Notes: generated by a model not told the origin, from the letters alone. A stretch of DNA of 64,000 bases from an uncultured Clostridiaceae bacterium (GCA_946405135.1 CAMJGD010000016.1:16524-80523); one strand, 5' to 3'. Positions 25,286-34,503 are shown, numbered from the stretch's first letter. Numbers and translations: made by a program.

Positions 25286-26011
25286 ATGAAATATACTATA
25301 GCTATCTGTGATGATGATAAAACACAGGTAAAGATAGTTCACAATTATATATTAAAAATTAATGAGGAAACTAAGGATGAGTGTAATATAATAGAAGCTT
25401 CTAATGCAGAGGAGCTCTTATCAAAAATTTCTTCTAAATCTATAGATATATTTTTATTGGATATAGAAATGCCTGGACTTAATGGACTAGAATTAAGCAA
25501 AAGTATATTTGAAACTAATCCTAAATCCATAATAGTATTTATAACAGGTTTTAAAGATCATGCTTTAGAAGCCTTTCAAGTAAAGGCTTTTGATTACATA
25601 TTAAAACCTATAACCTATGAGAAATTTAGGGACTTGCTCTATGAGCTTAGGACAAGGCTCAAAGAAATTTATATTGTTTCTGAAGAAGAAAAAACATTTA
25701 TATTAGTTACTAAAGAAAATACCTTCAGAATAAAGTATAAAGATATTTGCTATTTTGAAAAAAGCTTAAGAAAAATAAAAGTGGTCTGCATAAATCACAG
25801 TTATGAGTTTTATGGTTCTTTTAAAACTCTTCTAAAACAATTAGACATGAATTACTTTACTCAATGCCATCAAAGTTTTATCGTAAATAATGATTTTATT
25901 TGTGGTTATAAAAATCAAGAACTCCTTATTGATAAACTTAATACTTACATACCTGTAAGTAAGAGCTATGTAAAAGCAGTAAAGGAATGTTTAGGTAATA
26001 AGCTTTTTTAA
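25286..26011 (+). CDS. LytTR-family response regulator, AgrA-like
   Basis: 241 residues from the ATG at 25286, chosen because GGGGGATATAAG lies directly before it; in-frame codons upstream have no ribosome site. Receiver domain about 1-125 with phospho-acceptor Asp59 ('IFLLDIEMPGLNG') and 'FDYILKPI', then a LytTR DNA-binding domain (about 140-240, 'CYFEKSLRKIKVVC', 'FTQCHQSFIVNNDFI'). It is adjacent to an AgrC-like kinase (24 nt) and to agrB-agrD, so it should report the autoinducing peptide. Transcribed apart from agrBD. Confidence 0.9.
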   Translation: MKYTIAICDDDKTQVKIVHNYILKINEETKDECNIIEASNAEELLSKISSKSIDIFLLDIEMPGLNGLELSKSIFETNPKSIIVFITGFKDHALEAFQVKAFDYILKPITYEKFRDLLYELRTRLKEIYIVSEEEKTFILVTKENTFRIKYKDICYFEKSLRKIKVVCINHSYEFYGSFKTLLKQLDMNYFTQCHQSFIVNNDFICGYKNQELLIDKLNTYIPVSKSYVKAVKECLGNKLF

Positions 26012-26035
26012 ATATTTAATAGGAGGACAACTTAT

Positions 26036-27337
26036 ATGACTTTTAGTTGGTCTTTATTTGAATATTTTATAAATATAGTTGAAGTATGTCTTATGTATAT
26101 TTTTATAAAAAACTTTTTTAACATTAAAGAATTAAGTAAGTCTAAAATATTCAGCATTTTACTGATTCAATCTATTTTAATGCAGTTTATTAATGTAATA
26201 CTTGGAGTTGCTAATAATGTAGGATTTATATTAGTATCTGCCTCTTTTATATTTCTATTCAGACTGATTTTCGATATAGATTTACCTTACCTTATACTTG
26301 GGGTGCTATCTTTTTATATGATTTTTTCTGTATTTGAATTTATAGGTGTTATGGGAGTTACTAAAATCTTTAATGTTTCTGCCAATGAAATAGTAGAATT
26401 CACAAAATATAGGGCAATTTCTGCATTATCCATAAGGGCATTATTCTTTATATTTTTATCCTTATTAAAGAATATAAAAATTAATTTCAAAAAAATAAAA
26501 AGGCTATACATATATGAACTTTTGTTAGTATTTTTATTTAATTTTATAACAATTTTTAATATTTACAGCATATATAAAGATGAATTTACTTCTGAAAGCC
26601 AGGGGAAGCAAGTATTTATAATAACTTTTGCTACTGCGGTATCCACAATAATTATTATGGGCATAATCAACCAAATAATAAAATATTCTCATAAAGAGTT
26701 AGAATGGAATTTAAGAGAAGATGAATATCAAAGACAGATGGTTTATATGAAGAGCATGGAAGAGCTTACCTACAGGTTAAAAGCTCAAAGACATGACTTT
26801 AATCATCATATAGGATGTATATATGGACTTTTAGAATCTGAAGATATAGACGATGCAAAGATTTATACTAAAAACCTTATAAATTCTGTGACAGAAATAA
26901 ATAATATAGTAAACATAGATAACCCAATAATAGCTTCCATTTTAAATTTTAAATTTAGTGTTGCAAAAGAAAAAGGTATTCAATTAAATATTAAGGTTAA
27001 TATTCCTAAGGAGATTAATATAGATCCTATAGATATAAGCATAATATTAGGAAATGCTATTGATAATGCTATAGAAGCCTGCGAAAAATGCAAAAAAAAG
27101 ATGATAGATGTAAATATATATATGCAAACTCATCATTTAATATTAAAAATTAAAAATACTAAACCTTCATACCTGATTTCTTCTGTAGAAAAAACATCAA
27201 AAAGTGACAAAGAAAATCATGGTTTTGGTTTAGACAATATAAAACATGTAATAGAAAAATATGATGGACTTCTAAAAATAGATACTGAAGGAGACTTTTT
27301 TATCCTTAATATAGCCTTAAAAGATCAAAGCAAGTAG
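26036..27337 (+). CDS. GHKL sensor histidine kinase, AgrC-like (HPK10 family)
   Basis: 433 residues. Six to seven membrane helices fill the first 220 residues, the usual peptide-sensing domain. The phospho-acceptor region is 'RLKAQRHDFNHHIGCIYGLL', and the ATPase has N-box 'GNAIDNAIEACEK' and G-box 'NHGFGLDNIKHVIEKYDG'. It should phosphorylate the upstream LytTR regulator on sensing a cyclic peptide. A terminator overlaps its stop codon. The cognate signal is probably the AgrD peptide encoded 870 nt downstream, by inference. Confidence 0.9.
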   Translation: MTFSWSLFEYFINIVEVCLMYIFIKNFFNIKELSKSKIFSILLIQSILMQFINVILGVANNVGFILVSASFIFLFRLIFDIDLPYLILGVLSFYMIFSVFEFIGVMGVTKIFNVSANEIVEFTKYRAISALSIRALFFIFLSLLKNIKINFKKIKRLYIYELLLVFLFNFITIFNIYSIYKDEFTSESQGKQVFIITFATAVSTIIIMGIINQIIKYSHKELEWNLREDEYQRQMVYMKSMEELTYRLKAQRHDFNHHIGCIYGLLESEDIDDAKIYTKNLINSVTEINNIVNIDNPIIASILNFKFSVAKEKGIQLNIKVNIPKEINIDPIDISIILGNAIDNAIEACEKCKKKMIDVNIYMQTHHLILKIKNTKPSYLISSVEKTSKSDKENHGFGLDNIKHVIEKYDGLLKIDTEGDFFILNIALKDQSK

Positions 27338-27355
27338 CTTAGATCTTTTTTTATT
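27319..27355 (+). terminator. Terminator overlapping the AgrC-like stop codon
   Basis: The stem AAAAGATC / GATCTTTT has an inner AAGC/GCTT pair and is followed by a T-run of seven. The stop codon lies in the loop. It separates the regulator genes from agrBD. Confidence 0.75.
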
Positions 27356-27526
27356 TAGCTTTTTATTAGAAAACTGTTATATATATTTTCTAGAAAATTA
27401 ATTGATGGATTATGTATTATAATGGTAAAACACGTCTTTTTATTACATTTTAAAGTCAAAATATGCAATCCTACTTTTAATTTATAATTTCATGCTTTAA
27501 AATTAAAATACATATTAGATTCCAAG

Positions 27527-27550
27527 GAACTTAGTATATAACTAAAGTTC
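27527..27550. promoter_or_regulatory. Inverted repeat before agrB, possible regulator site
   Basis: GAACTTAG and CTAAAGTTC form near-symmetric arms around TATATAA, about 70-90 nt before agrB. A LytTR regulator would be the natural candidate to bind here, but LytTR sites are usually direct repeats, so this is tentative. Confidence 0.35.
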
Positions 27551-27618
27551 ATTCTATATTAAACATCATCAGCAATATTTTAGAATTTTGTATTCTAATA
27601 AAAATGTTAGGTGAAATT

Positions 27619-28188
27619 ATGATAAATCATATTGCTAAAATTATATCAAAAAAATTAGTATTTAAAAATATAATAGATTTTGATGATTATGAAATATATG
27701 TTTATGGACTAGAGCTTTTAATATCTAATATTTTAGAAATACTTGGACTTATAGTTATAGCTTATATATTTAATTGCATTCTAGAAATGATAATATTTAT
27801 AGTATTTTTTAGCTTATTAAGAGTTAACTCTGGCGGATATCATGCTAAAACATGTTTTTCCTGTTTTATTCTCATAAGCTATATGAGTCTTTCATCAATA
27901 ACAGCTATAAAAAATATTAAATTTTTTAATAACAATATGGTGTTTTTATTTTTAAGCATTTTAATTTCAGGCTTCTTAATTATTAAGTATGCTCCTGTGG
28001 ATAACCCCAATAGAACCTTTACCGAAAAAGAAAAAAAGATTTATAGAAAAAGAAGTTTAATTGCACTATTCACAGAAATACTTGTTATTATTCTTTCTAT
28101 TTTGGTAAACAGGGACATGCTACCCTACTGCAATGTAGCAGTATCAAGTATGTTACTACAAGCTTTAAGCCTTATGATAAAATCATAA
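27619..28188 (+). CDS. agrB: AgrB-like autoinducer peptide-processing membrane protease
   Basis: 189 residues from the ATG at 27619, five nt after AGGTGA; the ATG at 27604 has no ribosome site. It has about six membrane segments. The catalytic His and Cys are in 'LLRVNSGGYHAKTCFSCFIL' (HxxxC-containing AgrB motif), with a lysine-rich loop ('RTFTEKEKKIYRKRS'). It cleaves the C-terminal tail of AgrD and makes the thiolactone. agrD starts 19 nt after its stop, so the two are one transcript. Confidence 0.93.
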   Translation: MINHIAKIISKKLVFKNIIDFDDYEIYVYGLELLISNILEILGLIVIAYIFNCILEMIIFIVFFSLLRVNSGGYHAKTCFSCFILISYMSLSSITAIKNIKFFNNNMVFLFLSILISGFLIIKYAPVDNPNRTFTEKEKKIYRKRSLIALFTEILVIILSILVNRDMLPYCNVAVSSMLLQALSLMIKS

Positions 28189-28207
28189 TTTTAAAGGAGT
28201 GTTTTTT

Positions 28208-28336
28208 ATGGAAAATAAGAAGGTATTATCCATGGTAGCTTCAGCTGCTAAAATTAGCGCTAAAGTTGGGAGTAAAAGTGCTTGTGGTCTTTTAACTTAT
28301 CAACCAAAGATGCCTGATAAACTAAAGGCAAAATAA
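28208..28336 (+). CDS. agrD: AgrD-like autoinducing peptide precursor
   Basis: 42 residues. The ATG at 28208 follows AAAGGAG with 7 nt spacing. An N-terminal amphipathic segment (MENKKVLSMVASAAKISAKV), a core GSKSACGLLTY, then an acidic/basic tail QPKMPDKLKAK. The single Cys (Cys26) followed by four residues and a PKMP motif fits the AgrD pattern: a five-membered thiolactone CGLLT is the most likely ring, with a six-membered ring to Tyr as the alternative. The exported, circularised peptide would be the quorum signal for the AgrC-like kinase. Ring size is an inference. Confidence 0.9.
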   Translation: MENKKVLSMVASAAKISAKVGSKSACGLLTYQPKMPDKLKAK

Positions 28337-28450
28337 TTTATTTATATAAATTATTTAATTATTCCTCAATTTACATCTTTTATACTTATACACCTAATAA
28401 AATACTTAAAGTATAACCTATACAAAATAATATTTTATGTCACTCTTCAC

Positions 28451-28482
28451 TTCCCCTGCCATTTAACGGCAGGGGAAATTTT
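28451..28482 (+). terminator. Rho-independent terminator after agrD
   Basis: A perfect 10-bp stem, TTCCCCTGCC / GGCAGGGGAA with a 7-nt loop, is followed by ATTTTCT. It is unusually GC-rich for the window. It would separate agrBD from the radical SAM gene 54 nt on, or let only partial read-through. Confidence 0.85.
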
Positions 28483-28535
28483 CTAGTTAGAATTATTAAT
28501 AAATATTAACAATTTATAAAAGGGGGTGATAATAA

Positions 28536-29819
28536 ATGAAACTATCTAATTATAATGTAATAACACCTTTAGATCATGATAAATTTATAATACATAATAC
28601 TGTAAGTAATAAATTTTTAATTTGTGATGATGAGTTCATGGCTTTTTTTAATAATCTTAGAAATGATATAAATAAGTCTAATTATAATCCAAAAGAAATA
28701 AGGTATCTTTTAAGACTCATGGAAAATGATGTATTAATAGATACGAATACTTCAGAAATAGACTTTTTAAATTTTAAATATTCTGAAGAAAAATTCAAAA
28801 GTGATACATTGTATATAACATTACATACCAATCTTCAATGCAGCTTTAGATGTGAAAATTGCTATAGCAAGGAAAGAAATTTAAGGATGGATGATAACTC
28901 CATGAAAAGAATACTAACGTTTATTAAAAAAACTCTTAATCATCCTAAGTTACACATAGCAATCTATGGTGGAGATGTACTTTTAGAATTAAATCAATTG
29001 AGCAAGTTATGTTTAGAACTAAAAGATTTCTGTATTACTAAAAATATTGAATTTAGTGCTTCCATTTATTCTAATGGTTATCTTATGAATAAAGCTGCCA
29101 TAGATACTTTGATTTCCCTAAGTATTAAAAAAATTTATATCTCCTTACCTTATGGAGAAGATGCACATTATAAAAACAGACATAAAAGCTATCTCAAAAA
29201 AATATATGATACTATAAGTAATAACATAATAACTATATTAGATAGCGGATTAGATTTAAGTGTAATTCTTAATAGAACAGATTACAACGAAGAAGAACTA
29301 GAATACTTCACTCTTACTATTCCTGAAAAGTATAGAAATAAAATTACTATATTTATTAACTTTCTCATCAAAACCAACTATATCATAAATAAATTCTCCT
29401 TATATAAATCTCTCATAGACAAAAATTATAAAATTGAAGTTTTCTCGAAAAACTTCAGGCACTGTCCTGTAAGTTCAACAAATCACTTTTTTATTGAAAG
29501 TAATGGTAAAATAACCACCTGCCCTCTTGGAGGCTTCAAAGGAGAATATTATGGTTATATAGATGAAACTGGTAATTTTATATTATCTAATAAAAGTCTA
29601 TATTACAAGGTTAAAAATATGCCTATGATGAAAAGTACCAATTGTGAGAATTGCGCTAATCTGCCAAACCACACTGGTGATTGCATTTTTAATAATCATT
29701 ATGATAAAAATTTATGCTATTATAATTCAAAGGATGATTTAAATTTAAATGAAAAAATACTTTTAAATTACTATAATGAACTAAAGCATAATCCTCAATT
29801 CGAAAAATTTTTTTTATGA
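28536..29819 (+). CDS. Radical SAM/SPASM protein, possible peptide maturase
   Basis: 427 residues. About 85 N-terminal residues ('NYNVITPLDHDKFIIHNTVS') resemble the leader-binding region of peptide maturases. The radical SAM core has 'CSFRCENC' (Cx3Cx2C). The C-terminal SPASM region has Cys in 'FRHCPVSS', 'KITTCPLGG', 'NCENCANLP', 'GDCIFNN' and 'KNLCYYN', enough for two auxiliary clusters. Such enzymes crosslink or epimerise ribosomal peptides, or act as anaerobic sulfatase maturases; no sulfatase is nearby. The only small peptide gene near is agrD. The ribosome site is GGGGGTGA before the ATG at 28536. Confidence 0.85.
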   Translation: MKLSNYNVITPLDHDKFIIHNTVSNKFLICDDEFMAFFNNLRNDINKSNYNPKEIRYLLRLMENDVLIDTNTSEIDFLNFKYSEEKFKSDTLYITLHTNLQCSFRCENCYSKERNLRMDDNSMKRILTFIKKTLNHPKLHIAIYGGDVLLELNQLSKLCLELKDFCITKNIEFSASIYSNGYLMNKAAIDTLISLSIKKIYISLPYGEDAHYKNRHKSYLKKIYDTISNNIITILDSGLDLSVILNRTDYNEEELEYFTLTIPEKYRNKITIFINFLIKTNYIINKFSLYKSLIDKNYKIEVFSKNFRHCPVSSTNHFFIESNGKITTCPLGGFKGEYYGYIDETGNFILSNKSLYYKVKNMPMMKSTNCENCANLPNHTGDCIFNNHYDKNLCYYNSKDDLNLNEKILLNYYNELKHNPQFEKFFL

Positions 29820-29953
29820 TTTACATATTTTTTACTTAAAATAGAACGCTACATATATATATTTTTTTATTTTCATGCTATAATACAATTAATAATAATT
29901 ATGCTTTAATATAAATTATTATTAATAACTATATATCTCGAGGAGTGAGTATT

Positions 29954-30523
29954 ATGGCTATTTACACTAAAACTGGGGATAAAGGTACTACAGGTAATCT
30001 ATTAGGACAAAGAATATCAAAAGCAAGTAATTTTATTGAACTTCAAGGAAGCATAGATGAATTGAATTCAAATATAGGATATCTTAATTGCTTAATAACT
30101 AAAAGCTCTTCAATTAACGCAGATGAAAAAAATAAATTAAATGAAAATTTAATAGAAATACAAAATGCTCTATTTAACATGGGAGTAGAAATATCCTTAG
30201 ATTTTACCAATAAAAAAATTAAACAAAAGCATATAGATTATATTGAAAAGGAAATAGATAGAATGACAGTTATTATGCCCGCTCAAAAAAAATTTATATT
30301 ATATAGCGGTGGTGAAGAAGGAACCTATGCCCATGTGGTTAGAGCAGTTACAAGAAGAGCTGAAAGGATTTTTGTAAGATTTTTAAATGAGAAAAATTTA
30401 AAAGAATACCCTTTAAGCTATCTATATATAAATAGGTTATCTGACTATTTCTTTACCTTGTCAAGATTTTTAAATTTCATTGAGAATAAAAAAGAGACCA
30501 TAATGAAGGAATGGACAGAATAA
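29954..30523 (+). CDS. ATP:cob(I)alamin adenosyltransferase, PduO type
   Basis: 189 residues from the ATG at 29954, 8 nt after GAGGAG; the GTG at 29945 overlaps that site. 'IYTKTGDKGTTGNLLGQRISKAS' binds ATP, 'HVVRAVTRRAERIFVRFL' and 'YLYINRLSDYFFTLSRFLNF' are the PduO signatures. It makes adenosylcobalamin in the cytosol. No cobalamin-dependent enzyme lies beside it, so it is a stand-alone gene followed by a palindromic element. Confidence 0.92.
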   Translation: MAIYTKTGDKGTTGNLLGQRISKASNFIELQGSIDELNSNIGYLNCLITKSSSINADEKNKLNENLIEIQNALFNMGVEISLDFTNKKIKQKHIDYIEKEIDRMTVIMPAQKKFILYSGGEEGTYAHVVRAVTRRAERIFVRFLNEKNLKEYPLSYLYINRLSDYFFTLSRFLNFIENKKETIMKEWTE

Positions 30524-30553
30524 TCTAATCCTCAGTTTATTAGCAAAAAATTT

Positions 30554-30600
30554 AAGGGCTATCTCAAAATAGAAAGTAATTTCTAAATGAGACAGCCCTT
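30554..30600. repeat. 47-nt imperfect palindrome between convergent genes
   Basis: AAGGGCTATCTCAAAATAGAAA and its near-complement TTTCTAAATGAGACAGCCCTT form a long stem with a short loop. The ends resemble insertion-sequence termini of the GGGCTGTCTCA type common in Firmicutes, with no transposase between them. It lies between the adenosyltransferase and M42 peptidase genes and probably ends both transcripts. Confidence 0.6.
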
Positions 30601-30613
30601 GCTGTTTTAAAAA

Positions 30614-31645
30614 TTATTTTTTAATTATTAGTGAAACTATCATATTTATTGCATCTTCTACATCTTTTAAGTCTATCATTTCTTCTGGAGTATGTAGATA
30701 TCTACAAGCTAAAGATAAAATTCCTGTTTTAGCTCCACTGGCTTCTTTGTGTATAGTTGCTCCATCTGTGCCTTCTTGTCCTACTACATATTGAAACTTA
30801 ATATTATTTTCTTTTGCTGTGTTATATAGCATATCTTTAACTTCAGGATGTACTACAAGAGTCCTATCCATTATTTTGATCCCAACTCCCTGGCCTATTT
30901 TAAATTTAGACTTGTTGGCGCTGGTATCTTCAGCACTTTCTACATCTATAACTATGGCATAATCCGGCTCTAATTTATAAGCTGCAGCTCTGGCTCCTCT
31001 TCCACCAAGCTGGCTTTGAGAGGAAAATACAAAATAATATTCCCTATTTTCTTTCTTAATGTTTTCTAAAATCTTATTATCTTTTTTTATTTTTTCCACC
31101 AAGGTCTGAAGCGCTTTAATTAATATGTAACAGCCTGCCCTGTTATCTAAAGCTGGAGCCATAACCATTCCATTTTGATTTATGATTTCTCCTTTAATAA
31201 CCGCTGTATTACCTTCTTTTATATGTTCCAATGCTTGCTCTCTACTTTTAAACCCAAAATCTAAAAACAAATCATTTATTTCTGGTTTTTCCTTACTGCA
31301 GCATATTCTTGCCAAAGTACCATTTTGAAATGAAGCTATGCTGTTTACAATAGATTGAGCACTGAAATTGCCTATGCTACCCAACTTAGCAAAACCATTT
31401 TCATCTATATAAGTAACTATAAGACCTATTGAATCCATGTGAGCAGAAAACATTACTCTTTCTTTCTTTTCTTCATCTACAGAACTATTTATATAGGATT
31501 TTAAATTAACAATAACATTTCCCATTCTATCTTCTTCATAATTTAGTCCTATTTTATCCATTTCTTCTTTTATTATATCTTTAACCTTTTCTTCATGACC
31601 ACTTGCACCAAAAGCATTTATAAGTTTATTTAAAAGACTGTCCAT
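30614..31645 (-). CDS. M42-family peptidase paralogue lacking the active-site Glu pair
   Basis: 343 residues from the ATG at 31645, preceded by GGGAGGATAGATATT. The metal ligands His and Asp are present ('FSAHMDSIGL', 'LDNRAGCYILI', 'VIDVES', 'RYLHTPEEMI'). The motif that reads QEEVGxRGA in this family, supplying the general base and a metal-ligand Glu, reads 'SSQSQLGGRGA' here (codons at 31010-31015). It is therefore probably not an active peptidase and may have a structural or regulatory role in mixed dodecamers. Third gene of a tandem trio, 57 nt after the second. Confidence 0.88.
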   Translation of the reverse strand: MDSLLNKLINAFGASGHEEKVKDIIKEEMDKIGLNYEEDRMGNVIVNLKSYINSSVDEEKKERVMFSAHMDSIGLIVTYIDENGFAKLGSIGNFSAQSIVNSIASFQNGTLARICCSKEKPEINDLFLDFGFKSREQALEHIKEGNTAVIKGEIINQNGMVMAPALDNRAGCYILIKALQTLVEKIKKDNKILENIKKENREYYFVFSSQSQLGGRGARAAAYKLEPDYAIVIDVESAEDTSANKSKFKIGQGVGIKIMDRTLVVHPEVKDMLYNTAKENNIKFQYVVGQEGTDGATIHKEASGAKTGILSLACRYLHTPEEMIDLKDVEDAINMIVSLIIKK

Positions 31646-31702
31646 AATATCTATCCTCCCATTTATAAAGTGATTATATATTTTCAATATGATTAATATT
31701 CA

Positions 31703-32713
31703 TTACAAAGTCTTCAAGTATTCTATAAGTAAATTTTTGGTATTTTCTATGTCAGAAAGTGACGCTACAGATAGTGAAGAATGTATGTATCTGCAGGGTA
31801 CAGATATAGTGGCTATCTTTGCTCCCTCTCCAGACATGTGTATAGCCCCTGCATCATTTCCTCCTGCTATAGCTCTTCTTCTTTGGTAAGGTATATCTTT
31901 TGATTTTGCAGTATTTATTATATCTTCAGCTATATCATCATTAAAAATGCTTGTCCTATCCATTATGGATATGGCAGGGCCTTTTCCTATTTCCGTAACT
32001 CTAAAAGGAGCAGCTACATTAGGCATATCTGCACATATAGTACCTTCTAAAGCTATGCCTATATCTGCTTTAACATTGTAGGCTGCAATAAAAGCTCCCC
32101 TTTCACCTATTTCTTCTTGTACATTAAATACTCCATATAAATCACAGTGATAATTCTCTTTTAGTGCCTCTATAAGAACATAGCAGCCCATTCTATCATC
32201 AAAAGCTTTTCCCTTGATTAGTCCTTCTCCAAATTCTCCATATAAAGTATCAAACACTGCATAATCCCCTAAAGAAACATGTTGTTTAGCTTGTGCTTTA
32301 CAGTCTGCTCCTATATCTATAACACAGTCATCATAATACAAATTTTTATTTCTTTCCTCAGAAGATTGGAGATGTATAGGTTTAACCCCTATGACACCAG
32401 GTACTTTTTTATCTCCAATGTAAAGTACTTTTGAAGGTATTATTTTATTATTTATTCCCCCTAAAGCTCTAAACTTTAATGTACCATCTTCATTAAAGCC
32501 TGTTATTATGAAACCTACTTCATCCATGTGGGCATCTACTATAACCTTTATTCCCTTATCCTCACAGTCAGGTTTTTTGTGTACTATAATATTGCCCATA
32601 GTATCCACTTTTATTTCATCTACATAAGGAGCTACTTCCTTTTTTATTATTTCCCTTACCTCACCTTCATAACCAGAAGGGGATGAAGCATTGCATAACC
32701 TTTCTAAAAGCAT
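31703..32713 (-). CDS. M42-family glutamyl/leucyl-type aminopeptidase
   Basis: 336 residues. Ligands and catalytic groups: 'VDAHMDEVGF', 'FDDRMGCYVLI', 'NVQEEIGERGA' (general base Glu plus metal Glu), 'ALEGTICADM' and 'RYIHSSLSV'. M42 enzymes are cytosolic tetrahedral (TET) aminopeptidases that finish degradation of peptides. The gene overlaps the upstream paralogue by 10 nt and has GGAGG before its ATG. Specificity differs between paralogues but cannot be read here. Confidence 0.92.
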   Translation of the reverse strand: MLLERLCNASSPSGYEGEVREIIKKEVAPYVDEIKVDTMGNIIVHKKPDCEDKGIKVIVDAHMDEVGFIITGFNEDGTLKFRALGGINNKIIPSKVLYIGDKKVPGVIGVKPIHLQSSEERNKNLYYDDCVIDIGADCKAQAKQHVSLGDYAVFDTLYGEFGEGLIKGKAFDDRMGCYVLIEALKENYHCDLYGVFNVQEEIGERGAFIAAYNVKADIGIALEGTICADMPNVAAPFRVTEIGKGPAISIMDRTSIFNDDIAEDIINTAKSKDIPYQRRRAIAGGNDAGAIHMSGEGAKIATISVPCRYIHSSLSVASLSDIENTKNLLIEYLKTL

Positions 32714-33744
32714 AACAATTCCTCCAATTCTTCACTTTTAAGCCTTTGAATAAACTTAGCTATAAGTCTTCCTGTATTCTTTATATCACGCATATTTATT
32801 ACTTCTACAGAAGTATGCATATACTTTATAGGAATAGATATCAGTAATGTAGGAATACCTTCTCTGCTTATCTGTATATCCCAGGCATCAGTACCTGTAT
32901 TTCCTGGTTCTACTTCTACCTGGTAGGGTATATTATATTCTTCTGCAGTATCCATTAATGCCTTTCTTAACTTAGGGTGTACATTAGGTCCTATGCAGAT
33001 AGCAGGTCCTTCACCTAACTTATTATCTCTGTCACTATCCCCTAAATCTCCGCTATCAAAAGTAGTATCTATGGCTATACCTATAGTTGGATTTATATTG
33101 TAACTTGCTACCTTTGCACCCCTGTGTCCCACTTCCTCCTGGGCTGAACACACAAAGTATACATCTAAATCATGATTTATATCTTTTAATTCTTCTGCGC
33201 ATACATACATAGCAGCAATTCCCGCTCTGTCATCTGTTGCTTTACAGGTTACATTATCATTTAATAATTCCTTAAAATTTCTCTTTAAAGTTACAAAGTC
33301 CCCTATACTAACTATATCCTCAAGACTTTCTCTGCTATAGCCTGTATCTATGAGCAAATCTTCCATGGTTACAGCTTTCCGCCTATCTTCTTCTGACATG
33401 AGATGAGGCGGTTTTATTCCAATAATACCAGTAATGTCCTTCTTTCCATGAACTACAACTTCTTGAGAAACCAAAGTTTTAGCATCTATGCCATTGCCTT
33501 TGAATTTTAAAAAGCCTTTATCCTCTATGCCTGTAATCATAAGAAACACTTCGTCTCCATGAGCCATTATCATTATACTGGATGTTTTTCTTCCTTTTCT
33601 ATGTATATAAACACTATTTAGCTTGTCCTCTGTTATTTCTCCATATGGTTTAAAAATCTCTTTTATGGTATTATGAATCCAAAGTTCTCTTCCACTTGGA
33701 GCATGAGATTCACAAAGAACCTTTAGTACTTCTTTTTCATCCAT
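32704..33744 (-). CDS. M42-family aminopeptidase
   Basis: 346 residues, first of the trio. 'IMAHGDEVFLMI' has Gly in place of the Met of the usual AHMDE, 'ATDDRAGIAAMY', 'SAQEEVGHRGA', 'AIDTTFDSGD' and 'KYMHTSVEV' keep the catalytic and metal residues. The ATG at 33744 follows GGGGGTTGTAAA. It is divergent from pcp, a pyroglutamyl peptidase, so the locus is dedicated to peptide turnover. Confidence 0.92.
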   Translation of the reverse strand: MDEKEVLKVLCESHAPSGRELWIHNTIKEIFKPYGEITEDKLNSVYIHRKGRKTSSIMIMAHGDEVFLMITGIEDKGFLKFKGNGIDAKTLVSQEVVVHGKKDITGIIGIKPPHLMSEEDRRKAVTMEDLLIDTGYSRESLEDIVSIGDFVTLKRNFKELLNDNVTCKATDDRAGIAAMYVCAEELKDINHDLDVYFVCSAQEEVGHRGAKVASYNINPTIGIAIDTTFDSGDLGDSDRDNKLGEGPAICIGPNVHPKLRKALMDTAEEYNIPYQVEVEPGNTGTDAWDIQISREGIPTLLISIPIKYMHTSVEVINMRDIKNTGRLIAKFIQRLKSEELEELLCF

Positions 33745-33861
33745 TTTACAACCCCCAATACATAAACATTATGATCATACATATATTTTATCACAAAATT
33801 GGTGCTAAAAACTTTCAGAATAATGACAAAACATTAATTGAGATTATAAGGAGAGATAAAT

Positions 33862-34503
33862 ATGAAAATATTAATTACTGGATTTGAACCTTTTGGAGAA
33901 GAAAAAATAAACCCTTCTTTAGAAGCAGTAAAAGCTGTAGCCAATCATATAAACACTGCAGAAATAGTTAAAATGGAATTACCTACAGTCTTTTATAAAT
34001 CTTTGCAGGTATTAGAAGAAGGTATAAAACTCCATAACCCTCAGGTTGTTATCTGTGTTGGTCAGGCAGGCGGAAGATCTGAGATAACTCCTGAAAGAGT
34101 TGCTATTAACATAGATGACGCTAGGATAAAAGATAATGAGGGCAATGTGCCAATAGACCAGGTCATATATAAACAAGGGGAAAATGCCTACTTTTCCAAT
34201 TTACCTATAAAGGCTATGGTGAAAAATATGCAGGAAAATGGTATCCCTGCTTCTATATCTAATTCTGCAGGAACCTTTGTATGTAACCACGTGATGTATG
34301 GTTTACTTTACCTAATAGATAAAAAATATTCTGATATAAAGGGCGGCTTTATACATGTACCTTTTATACCAGCTCAAGTAATAAATAAAAGAGGTGTTCC
34401 AAGTATGAGCCTGGACATGATTGTTGAAGGGTTGGAATGTGCTATAAATGCTATAACAATTTATAAAATGGATATAGAAGAATCCTACGGGAGTATTTGT
34501 TAA
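33862..34503 (+). CDS. pcp: Pyroglutamyl-peptidase I
   Basis: 213 residues, the family's normal length. The catalytic triad is visible: Glu78 ('[15 protein letters not shown]'), Cys141 ('[15 protein letters not shown]') and His165 ('FIHVPFIP'). '[14 protein letters not shown]' is the N-terminal signature. It removes N-terminal pyroglutamate from peptides in the cytosol. Divergent from the three M42 peptidases, with GGAGAGATAAAT before the ATG. Confidence 0.97.
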   Translation: MKILITGFEPFGEEKINPSLEAVKAVANHINTAEIVKMELPTVFYKSLQVLEEGIKLHNPQVVICVGQAGGRSEITPERVAINIDDARIKDNEGNVPIDQVIYKQGENAYFSNLPIKAMVKNMQENGIPASISNSAGTFVCNHVMYGLLYLIDKKYSDIKGGFIHVPFIPAQVINKRGVPSMSLDMIVEGLECAINAITIYKMDIEESYGSIC

